Assembly (NCBI GenBank): GCA_032207245.1
Contig: CM063504.1
Location: 25,068,629-25,132,628 of the forward strand
DNA length: 64,000 bases
Reading direction: 5' to 3'
Source: Pardosa pseudoannulata
Taxonomy: Eukaryota; Arthropoda; Arachnida; Araneae; Lycosidae
The translations under genes were made by a program, and so were the position numbers. The notes below the pieces were generated by a model. It saw only the letters and a list, made by a program, of their open reading frames with translations, was not told the origin of the DNA and did no database searches. Each line of letters begins with the position of its first letter. The stretch's first letter is position 1. Positions 38,009-50,000 of the stretch are shown here, in pieces.

Positions 38009-41000
38009 AATACCGCCAACAAGTAGAGATGCATAAGAAGTTAAAGAAAGATAAGAAAGTAAAAGATATAGAGGTGCAGGTAGAAGAGCAATATCAGGAC
38101 ATGGATATAACTTTAGATTCTAGATCTCGCGTAACTCGTGAGGATTTAAAGACGGTTGACACACAGACAGACACACCCGATACCCAAATAGATATTGAGG
38201 TCACATCAAAACACGAAATTCCTGTAAAAATAGATTCCAAATTAGTTAAAAAACCAGATTTCTTGTCCTCGGTAGAAATGGATACTGTGTCAAAAGAGGA
38301 AGAGCTTGTAGTAAAATTGGTTGAGGATAAAAAAGAACCCGTGGAAAGTACTTTCAAAACTTCTTCAGCCTTTAAAGATACTAGACTTGATTCTGTACAA
38401 GTCACAGAAATCCTAGATATCGATAAAGAACAAACAAGGGAAGAACCTAAGTTATCCATAGAAAAAATAACTAAGAAAAAAGATGACAGGAAACCAGATA
38501 CTAAAAAGAAAGACACACAGGTTGATATGTCAAAAACAAGTTTCGTTGAAACTGATGCCAAAGAGATTGGTATCGAAATTACAGTTTTGCAAGATAAAAC
38601 CCAAGAAATTACGATTGAAAGCATAGGTAAGGAACAGAAACCAAGAGAAAAATCAACTATATCTGTAACTAAGAAGAAAAAAGAACGTGCAGTTTTAGAA
38701 GTAGACAAAGGCCCCGAGGAAAATACTGTTGAAAAAACTTTTAAGGATACCTTAATTTTAGAAACAAAAGAAAAACCTATAGAAGAAATTAAAGAGGCAG
38801 AACTAGAAGAATCACCAAAACCAGATCTTGAAATAGATCTAAAAACCAAAAGCAAGAAAACGAAGGCGAAAGAATCTATTACGATAAAGAAAAAGAAACC
38901 TGTAGAAGAAACAATGGAAATAGATATTAGTTCTGTAAAGAAACCAGACACAGATATCGAAATTACAGTTTTGCAAGAAAAAACCCAAGATGTTGTGATT
39001 GAAAGCATAGGTAAAAAAGAGAAACCCACGGAAAAATCAACTATATCTGTAACTAAGAAGAAAAAAGAACGTGCAGTTTTAGAAGTAGACAAAGGCCCCG
39101 AGGAAAATACTGTTGAAAAAACTTTTAAGGATACCTTAATTTTAGAAACAAAAGAAAAACCTATAGAAGAAATTAAAGAGGCAGAACTAGAAGAATCACC
39201 AAAACCAGATCTTGAAATAGATCTAAAAACCAAAAGCAAGAAAACGAAGGCGAAAGAATCTATTACGATAAAGAAAAAGAAACCTGTAGAAGAAACAATG
39301 GAAATAGATATTAGTTCTGTAAAGAAACCAGACACAGATATCGAAATTACAGTTTTGCAAGAAAAAACCCAAGATGTTGTGATTGAAAGCATAGGTAAAA
39401 AAGAGAAACCCACGGAAAAATCAACTATATCTGTGACAAAGAAGAAAAAAGAACGCGAGGTTTTGGAAATGGACAAAAGTCCAGATGAAAAAACTGTGGA
39501 TGAAACTTTTAAAGATACCTTCATTTTAGAAACAAAAGAAAAACCGACAGAAGAGATTAATGAGGAAGAACTAAAAGAATCACCAAAGCCAGATCTTGAA
39601 ATCGATTTAAAAACCAAAAGCAAGAAAAAGCCAGTAAAAGAATCTGTTACTATAAAGAAAAAACCTGATGCAGAATCAACGGAAATAGATATTAGTTCTG
39701 TAAAGAAACCAGTTACAGATATTGAGCTTTCTTCTAAAGAAAAGAAGAAACCTAAGCAAGAATCTGTTACTACAGTAATTACGAAAGACAAAGATCAGTT
39801 TGATGACGACATTCCCCTGAAAGATAAAGATGTAACTGAAAGTAAAACAGTTGTCGAATCAATTACTCTGACAAAAGAGAAACCCTTGGAAGAAACACAA
39901 GTCACAACTATTATAGAAAAGAAACCGGAAACTAAAACAGATATAAAAATTAAAGCTAAAAAGAAGCCAAAAGATGAAACATCTACTGTTGTTATAACGA
40001 AAAAACCTGATGAGATCTTCTTTGAGGAAGTTAATTTAAAAACTAAAGATAAAATACCAAAGGAAGATGAAATTGTTGAGGAAATTATAACTTTTGATAA
40101 ACATAAGCCCCAAGAAGAAATGGAAAAAGTTACTTTTGAGATAGAAAAGAAACCGAAAACTGAGATAAATTTAAAGACTATAATAAAAAAGAAACCAAAG
40201 GATAAAACAGTAACTACTCTAACAACAAAAAAAGAGTTCAGAGAGGAAATACATTTGGATACAGATAAGGAAGAAAAACCGCAAAAAGAAGATGAAATCC
40301 ATGAAGAAACCGTGATATTGCAGAAAGAGATGCCAGAGAAAGTACTTGAAGAAGTAGCATTTGACATAGAAAAGAAATCAGAGAGTGAGTTAAATTTTAA
40401 AACTGAAACAAAAAAGAAACCAAAAGATGAAAATGTTAGTGTTTCAATAATGAAAAAAGGAAAAAAGAAATTTATAGAGGAAGTTCAAATAGAAACCGAA
40501 AAAGATGAAACACCAAAAGAGTCAGATAAGACCTTTGAACATTCTGTAACTTTAAAGAAAGAAAAACCTATACAGGAAACAGAAGATGTTGAGCTTAAAA
40601 TTGTGTCAAAGCCAGAGCAAGATACAGATATTAAAACTAAAGGTAAGAAACATATAAAAGAATCTGTAATTATTTTAAAGAAAAAGGGTGAAAAACAAAC
40701 ACCAGAAGTTGCTTTGTTTGAAGATGAAGTGGTCGAGAGTGTACCTGAAACACCACAACCAGAAAAAGCACTCGCTAAGGTTTCATTTGTTACTCATAAA
40801 CCACTTTTTGTTAGTTCCGTTACGGTTGAAGGGAAGGAGCATCCCACTTCTTTTACATCTCCTGATGTGAAAACTGCTATAAGTACACTCGATGAATTTA
40901 AAGCTGTTATCATTTCAACAGCTGAATCTGAAACTAGAGAAGAGTCTTTTATAGATAAAAAAGAAAAACCAAGGAAAGCTGCTGTAGAAGTATTGACAAA

Positions 41001-44000
41001 AAATTATATAACAGTTACCGAAACTGAATCTTCAGATATGGAAGATGTATGGAAAAAAGAATCTCTCGTTACCTCATCTGCGAAGTCTCTTATGTCTCCC
41101 GCAAAGCACATGGTTGTAGATGAAATCAATGTTCAGGGATCAGTTTCGAAGCTAAAAGTCCCAACGGTTATTGAACATCAAGGAACTTTGACGTTACAGT
41201 CACAAGAGCCTGTGTCCGTCGAAGAAATAGTATCAGGAGCTAAAGAAGCGGTTCTGATTTCTGAAGAATACAAACCACAGTCGGTTGTCTCAGACTTAAA
41301 ACCATTATCATACGTTGAAGTATCTGAAGTTCACTCAGAAAGTATTCCTGTTGACTTGATTAAGAATATACCAAATCCCCAAACTGCTTTTTCACAGATA
41401 ATAGCACAGGAAGCCATGGTTATTCAGGTAACAGGTGCAGAAAATATTAGCTCAGATATGTCTGTTGATAAGCCTAAAATAGGAAAAGCAACTGAAAGAG
41501 TGATATTAGGGCAAAGTGTTTCCGTAACAGAAGTTCAGTCGGAATTCAGAGAAGAAAAGTTGGAATCCAGTATAATTCCTAACCCTGTTACAGCTACTGA
41601 ATCAGTTCCTCAAAAGGAAATATCAGTAGAAGTATTGGATGCAGTAGTTCTTGGAGACACTAAAGATATTCCAGGAGTTATCCCATTTCAAAATACGGCT
41701 GATATTTCATTTGAAGTAAGAGAAAATGTGTCTATTTTGGAAGAGACATTGATTCAGCATGAAGAAAATATAGATACTACCTTAAAAGTTCCTAAAATAT
41801 TACCATGCTTTTCGATTACGACTGGGCAGGCTGCTTTGATATCTGAAATTCATATTCATGATAAAGAATCAAAATATATACCAGAGAGAGTGAAAGAACA
41901 TTCCATCAAACCACAAATGGTTAAATCGGAAGCATTAGATGTGATGGAATTTTCACTTGGTGACAGCGAATCCAGTCTTTTATTATCTAGACCTAAAGAT
42001 GAAGTATTTGCTAATACCTCTTTGTCAGTAACTGAAGCTATGATAATAACTGAGCAAAAGGTAGAAGGTTTAGAGGATAAACTTACGGTCGAGGTTGTGC
42101 CTAAATGTTCTCATGCTGTTCAAGTACAACCTTCAAATTTTGCTCTTACTGTTTTTGAAACAGAAACTGCTGAAAGTGGAAATTTGTTAAAGGAAGAAAA
42201 GCCAGTCGTTAAAACAATTAAAAGCAGCCTTGTACCAGGAGAAGCGGTGTTGGTGGAAGAAATTGGACTCGCAGATAAGGAAGGAGATATAAAAGAAGAG
42301 TTATCCCCCAACATTAAAAATGTGGTACCTCATTTTGTCCCGGAACGCGCTGTAGAGATTGCAACCAAAGAAACGTTTGATAAAGAAGCCACGTTGGAAA
42401 AAGAAAAATCGCGGTCTTTTCGCGCCGAAGAAACTTTTGAAACTATTGAAGCTGTCCAAATTACATCCGAAGAATTGGAAAAGGAGGAAAAATTGGGATC
42501 TATGAAAGATATATCTAAATTTTTTGCTACTCCTGAATGTTCTCCACATCATGCAATATCGATATGCGAAACTGTTTCTCAAGTTCAAGAACAGCCGTTG
42601 GCTGATTCATTGCAGGTTGAAAGTGTTACTGCAAAAGAAAGCTTACCAGCCCATAAATCAGCCATTGAGGTTCTTCAAACATTGAGTGTAGATCAAGAAG
42701 GAGAATGGTCTAAAGACTGGAAACCTGAAGGAAGATATGCATCAAGAGAGCTTCAAACGGAAGAAGCGTGTTCGATATCTGTAACTGAAACAAATATTGC
42801 TGAAGAAAGTTTAGCTTTAGATACAAAACCATCAACCCAAACACCTAGATTTGATGTAATTTTGCATGATGCAATGTTTGTATCTGAAACAACATCCCAT
42901 ATAAAAGAAGGTAGCGTTGAAACATCTCTTACACCAAGCGGTGTTACAGCCTTGAAAGGATTTATAGAAGACATTGCTTTGCAGGTTTGTCATAATGAGT
43001 TAGTGCAAAAAGAAGCAGAATATAAACCTATACCCCTACCTAAAGGTAATAAACTTTCTAGTCGAGTTGAATTTAAACCTGAGAAGGCTTTAAGCGTAAC
43101 AGAAACTCAGGCTAATTTGATGGAGGGTATTTTAGAGAAGTGGGATATTAAAACAGATAAAGGAAAATTAAATTTTGGAGAAAATGAAGCAGTATTGATT
43201 CACGAAGTGTTGCAATCGGGTGGAACAAAAGAATTCATAAAAAGTATTCCTGATCTTAAAATTGCGGACTTGCAGTATTTTGCACAAGAAGCATTGCAAA
43301 TTTGTGATGTAAAAACTACAGATACTGAAACTGATTTAGACTTAAAAGAAACTCCAAAACCTTATTTAGCTGAAGTAAGCTTAATTTCAAAAGAAGCTTT
43401 GTCTGTCATCGAAGTTAAATCTTCAGACAAAGAAAGTAATTTTTCGGAGTCTGCTGCTGTGTCAAAAACAGCTACTCCAATAATATCTCTTGAACAGGCT
43501 GTGGAAGTTGAGGAAGTTGAAACAGCGCTTTCTGAAAAAGCTTTAAAACCGAAACCATTGCCTGCATCGTCAAATGTTGAATTTTCTTATACCCCGGTTA
43601 AAGCTGTGCAGATATCTGAAGTTGTTTCAAATTCGACTACAGATTTCCTAGACGAATCTAAATTGCCATCAACAAAAATAGCATCAACGTCTGTTGAATC
43701 AGAAGAGAGCTTAATTATTGAACAGATAACGCCTTCTGATCAAACTTTAAATTATGATACATCGTTAGATCTTTCCAACCAAAAATCTGCTGAATTTACT
43801 ATAGAACATCAACAAACGTTATCTGTTTTAGAAATTGAATCGGATTTTAAAGAAGGAAAAATTAAAGACTTCGTTTTACCGAAGCAAAATACTGTTGATT
43901 TTTCTTTCTCAGTTGCCGAGCCTTTAGAGATAAGTTCTGCTGAAACAAATGAAAAAGAAAGTAATTTGGACGTTCATTTACCATCTGGCAGTAAAGCTCT

Positions 44001-47000
44001 TGTTTCTGTTCCTGAGTCACAAGCGTTCGCAGTTTCCGCTGTAGAAACTAGTGATACTGTTGGCCCAGTTGAATCAGATATTTTCCCAAATGCTGTGGAA
44101 GGTAATGTTAGTTTTGTATGTAGTCAACCAATAAACATTTCGGAGGTTTTAATTAATTCAAAGGAGACTGTTTTGGAAACTGAAACACTAAAAAATCCTG
44201 TTTTAGCCGAATCAACATTTTCTATGCCACATTTATCACTTACTATATCAGACACACAAACCAAAACTGATGTACAAGAATTGATAGTTGATAAGCCTAA
44301 TACAGAATTTGCAGAGTCACGAATTCCCCATGAGGAATCACTTGAGATTTTACATGTAACTGCATCTGAGAACACCCAGGACACTCAAATTTCAAATTCA
44401 GTACAAAATGTTACCCCAACAATTTCGTTAGTACCACAACAAGCATACGGCATATCCACACATGAAATCTTACAAACAGAAAATAAGTTTACTCCTGAAA
44501 TTTTAGCACCGTCTAAAATAATTTCACCGTCTTTAGTTCCTCACGAATCCGTTCAAATTAATATTGCCAAATCATCTGTAAGTGAATCTGATTTAAAACC
44601 TGATATTCTTCCTAAGAGTCAAAATGCTGAAGAAATATTTACTCCGGTTGATCATTTGTCAGTAGAAGAAACGGTTATTCATCAGAGTCCTGGACTTTAC
44701 GATCAAGATCAACCAGACTTAAAATCTGCAAGTTCTAGTTTCGTATGTAACAGTCAACTCCCTGTAGTGCTTGAACCAATGACTGGAACCTGTGAAAGTG
44801 AACTGCTACCTCAGACATCTCCTCTGTCACACACTGCAAACGTTCACATAACACCAGAGCAATCGTTGGAGGTTTCTCTTACGCAACCTGAGACAAAAGA
44901 AGGTGAATTTGTTGAGCAAGAGACTGTTTCTTTAAAAACAGCAAATACTACTTTACCATCAATCGAAGCTCTCATTATGGAAGAAATCGTAACTTCATCT
45001 GGGGTTGATGAATATATCACACACCAACCGTCATCTGATGTCGCTAGATTAACATTCACAAATTTAGAAAGCCACACAATTTCCGAAATTAAAACTGGAG
45101 AGGTAGAATCAGAACTTGAATTACCCCTTAAGCCTAATAAGCATAAACCCAATTTTAGTTTTACTTCTCAAGAAACCCTTACTATATCTCAGGTACAAGC
45201 AGGTGACCTCGTAGATTCTTTCGAAAAAAGTGTTATGCCCCAAGAAAAGTATTTGAAGTCAATATTAACCCCGATTGAGCCTTGTGTTGTTGAGCAAGTT
45301 ACAGTTGCAGGGTCTGAAGTTAATCTAGAGACATGTGATCAGCCCAAAGGTCAAGAGGCATTCCCATCTTACGAAACGTTGCAAACCGCTACTGTTGCTG
45401 AAGTAGTGCCGGATTATAAAGAGGAAGTTTTGAAACCTGAAATTGCGGCTACTAGTTTAGCAAAAGTTACACTACCCCCTGAGTTTAGTTTAGAAGTGTC
45501 TGACACTGTTCTAGCAGAACATGAGCATACTTTAAAAGACATCCCGCTGCCAAAGGTTCAAACTGCAGAGGGGCTTCTGCCTTCTACTTTTGCTTTAAGT
45601 ATTAGGCAAAATGAAACTAGCGATTTTACATCTCCTGCTGTACTAGAGGAAATTACTAAACTAGAAGAAGTTGCAGATATTCAGGTAACTTCTAATCATC
45701 CAGTTTCCATTTCAGAAACTGCTTCAGAACTTCGTGAAGTTGACCTTCGTGAAGCAGAGGCAGCTCTAAAAAAGGCAAACGTCACTATATTAGAGAATAT
45801 TACAACTTCGGTTGAACAAATAGCAGTCTGTGACACTTCAGGGGACTTAAAACCTGACTTATTTCCTACAGCCCATAAAGCTGATACTAGAGTTATACCT
45901 CAACTATCTGTATCTGTCGGAGAAATTCACTGGGATCAAAAAGAAGATGTATTTGAAAAAGAAAAATTATACCTCCAAGATGCAAAAACAGATATAACTT
46001 TAATGAGAGCCTTAGAAATATCAGAATGTTCACCACAGACTAAAGAGCAAATTTTATTGCCTCAAATCATGCCTGAAGTTCACGAAGCTAAAATAGATAT
46101 GCCATCCGAAGAAGCAGTCTCAATCATCGAAGTAAATACTGATGAAAAAGCCAGAAAACTATCTTTGGATGATTTACCAAAACAAGATATTGCTAGAATG
46201 GAAATGTCGTTATTTGAGACTGTTCTTATAGAGGAGCAGAAACAAGCAGAAAAAGAAAGTGTTATGGAAATTAAAGAAATGCCACAGTCTAAAAATGCTT
46301 TAAAAGTATTGCCAGTTGAAAAACATTTGGAAGTATCTGTAGTAAATGCTGATGCAAATTATGAACCTCTCAGTGCTGAGATTCCAAAACACACTACAGC
46401 CGATGTTTTGTTATCACCCATGCAATGTCTTGTTGTATCTGAAACAACTTCTGGAATGAAGGAAGATATTCTTGTTCAAATGGCTACTCCAAAAACGCAC
46501 AAAATTGAACCCGAATTTCCAGCTGTGGAACCACTTTATATTTCGACAACAGAAACTGAAGCAAGAGAAGGAGAATTAACAATTGAAGCAACGCCGAAAG
46601 AAAGCCAAGCAAACGTGAATTTCAGTGCTGAAGACAGTGTTCAGATTTCTGAAATTCAGACAAATTTGAAGGAAGGTGTGTTTATTCCATCTGCACCCGC
46701 TGTTGGAGTGACTGCACCCTTTAGTATACCTACTATGGAACACGTATTGGTTTCTGAAGTTCAAATGGCATCTCACGAAAAAGAGTTACTTCCGGATGAT
46801 CAACCAAAATCATTTAAAGCTGATTTATCTCTTTCATCAGAATCTCACGTTGTGATATCAGAAATAGAAACTCAATTAAAAGAAGAACATTTTGTTCCTA
46901 AGAAAATGCCTAAAGAGGTAAGTATTGGATTTACTGTACCTGAGGAAGAACATATTTTAATTTCTCAAGTTGATTCAGAATTCAAAGAAGACATTTTAAA

Positions 47001-50000
47001 ACCAGATAAGAAACCAGCTGACGCCCATGCAGATGTTCAAATTCCCACAGCGGAACATATTGTAATTAGTAAAGTTGTGACAGATTTAAAGGAGGGTTCA
47101 TTAGAAGTCGCGCAAATGCCTCAAACTGCTAGTGCAGTTTGCAGTTTACCCACAGAACAACATGTAAATGTTTCAGACGTGGTTGCCTCTCAGAAGGAAG
47201 GACGTTTGCAAGAACTGAAAATGCCTGATACAATAACTGCACCTTTTACTTTAGCAACTGAAAAACATGTGACTGTGTCTGAGACCGAAGTTTCGCTAAT
47301 GGAAGGAGAATTTACCAAAGAAAAGGTACCAGAAACAGTAAAGGCCAATCTTTCAGTTCCATCTGCTGAACACGTTGTTGTAAGTATGACATCATCTGGT
47401 GAGTTTGAAGATAATCTCAGTGTTGAAAAACTGCCCAAAGCACTTACTGCTGAATTTTCTGTTCCAACTGAAGAACACGTGGTTGTTAGTGAAGTTCAAG
47501 CTCCTATTTCAGAGGATATTTTAGCACCTGATAAGAAACCGTTAGAATTTTCTGCTGAACAAACTCTAACTCTAGGTGAACACATTCTAGTATCAGAAGT
47601 AGAAACTGCCAACAAAGAAGCCTTACTAGAAGAAATGAAAAAACCTAAGACGGATACTGCTGGTATGTTGTTAAATACAGAAGAGCACGTTCTTGTGTCT
47701 GTTGTTCAAGCAAATGTAAGTGAAGAAGAGTATGTTTGTGAAAAGAAGCCATTAACCCAAAACGTAAAAGTTTCTGTTCCTACTGATGAGCATGTAACCG
47801 TTTTTGAAGTTACCTCTGTATCATCGGAAAAGGATTTACCTCAAGATATTAAACCATCTTCAGCTCAAGCTGATTTCACTCTCTTAACAGAAGAACATGT
47901 ATTGACATCAACAGTCGAAACTAGCTTAAAAGAAGATGTTTTAGTAAAAGACAAATTGCCTATCTCAGTCACAGCTACATCATCTGTACCATCAGAATCT
48001 CACGTAATTGTATCTTCAACAGAAACAGAAGATAAAGAAACTGAATTTGTACCAATAAAATTACCTACCCAAGTACAATTAGATTATTCCTTGGCAACAT
48101 CAGAACATGTTATAGTAGGTGAAATAGTAAGTGAGACTTCGGAAAAAGAAATGAAACCCCAAATGTTACCGGGCACAGTCTCAGCTGATATGTCTTTGTT
48201 AAAAGAAGAGCATGTTACTGTTTCCGAGGTTTTAACCGATGTAAAAGAAGGGGAAATTTCAGCTTTTAAATCCCCAGCTACAGTTAATGTTGATTTTTCA
48301 ATAAAAATGGAGGAACATGTAATTGTTGGCAAAGTTGATGTTCAAACCAAAGAAAATGAATTAGTGCCAACAAAACTTCCATCTACTGTAACAGCAGACT
48401 TTAGCGTATTAACCCAAGAGCATGTAGAGATTTCTGAAGTGCCGATTCAAGTGAAAGAAAGTGATTTACCTGCTGATAAATCACCTCAGACTGCTGTAGC
48501 CAAAGTCTCTATTCCATCACAAGAACATGTATCGATATCTGATGTTCAAGAGTCAAACCAATCAGAGGAACTTTTAATTGCACCTTCTCCACTTCCTGCT
48601 GAGGCAGAGATTCATGTTCCTTCTGAATCGCATGTGATTGTGTCTGAGATGGTAACTAGTCAAAAAGAAGGAGAAGTTACTCCTCTAAAAAAACCGCAAG
48701 AAATTAAAGCTGGGTTTAGCATTCCTACTGCTGAACATGTCATTGTATCGGATGTGATTGTTAGTAACCGTGAGAAAGATTTAGTCAAAGAGAAAGACGC
48801 TCCAATGAGCACAGCTGATTTTAGCATTCCTGGGGTAGAGCATGTTATAATATCACAAGTTCAGACTGAAAACAGGGAAGAAGAGTTTAAACTAGAAGCA
48901 AAACCCTCTTCTGCTACGGCTGATTTCAGTGTGCCAACTGTGGAACATGTCGTTACATCTGAAACGGAACTTCATGTGAAAGAATCAGAACTTGATGAAT
49001 TTAAAAAACCAAAAGAATCGCATGTCAGTATCACTGTACCATTCGACGAACACGTGGAAATACAAGAAGTAGAAATTGATGTAAAAGAAAAGGAGTTTAT
49101 TCCAGATAAATCACCTGCAAGTATGCAAGTATCCTTCACTGTACCAACCGATGAACATGTTACAGTGATACAAACTGAATTACACCATAAAGAAGAAACT
49201 TTAAGTATAGATTCAAAACCGTCTTCTGTAAAAGCAGATTTCAGTGTTTCAACTGTTGAACATGTCGTTGTATCAGAGGCTGAACTTGGATTAAAAGAAG
49301 AGGAATTGGATACGTTTAAAAGACCAAAAGAATCATATGTTGATGTTACTGTTCCTTCTGAAGAACACATTGAAATACATGAAGTTGAAATAGATATGAA
49401 AGAAAAATCTTTAATGCCTGATAAAATGCCTGCAACAGTACAAGCCGCATTTACTGTGCCGACAGATGAACATGTTATCATTATGCAAACAGAGTTTCAC
49501 CAAAAAGAAGATATTCTTGACGTCGAGACTAAACCAACCTCTGCAACAGCTGATTTCAGTATACCAACCGTTGAACATGTCGTTGTGTCTGAGACAGAAC
49601 TTAGTATGAAAGAAACGGAGTTGGATAGTTTTAAGAAGCCAAAAGAGTCCCACGTTGATTTTAGTGTTCCTGTTGAAGAGCATATTGAAATATGCGAAGT
49701 TGAAATCGATGTGAAAGAGAAAACCCTAACACCAGATAAAATGCCAGCAACTGTCCAAGCAGCGTTTACTGTGCCGACAGACGAGCACGTGGTGATAATG
49801 CAGACCGAACCACATCAAAAAGAAGATATTTTAAGCATTGATCAACGCCCTACTGAAGCTAGTGCTGATTTAACAATGTCATCCAAAAAGCATGTTGTTG
49901 TATCACAGGTTCTTGCTGAAACAAAGGAAGAAGAATTCGTTACTAAAGACTTTCCAAAAAGAGTAGTAGCTGATTTATCCCTTTCATCCAAAGAACACTT

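Noticed and set aside
38094..39791. 565-codon open frame on the minus strand
   Set aside because: Lies entirely antisense to exon 12, in the part covering the 384-bp repeat, and its Ser/Phe-rich translation is the mirror of Lys/Glu codons. Similar antisense frames at 50,754-52,127 and 59,075-60,052 have the same cause.
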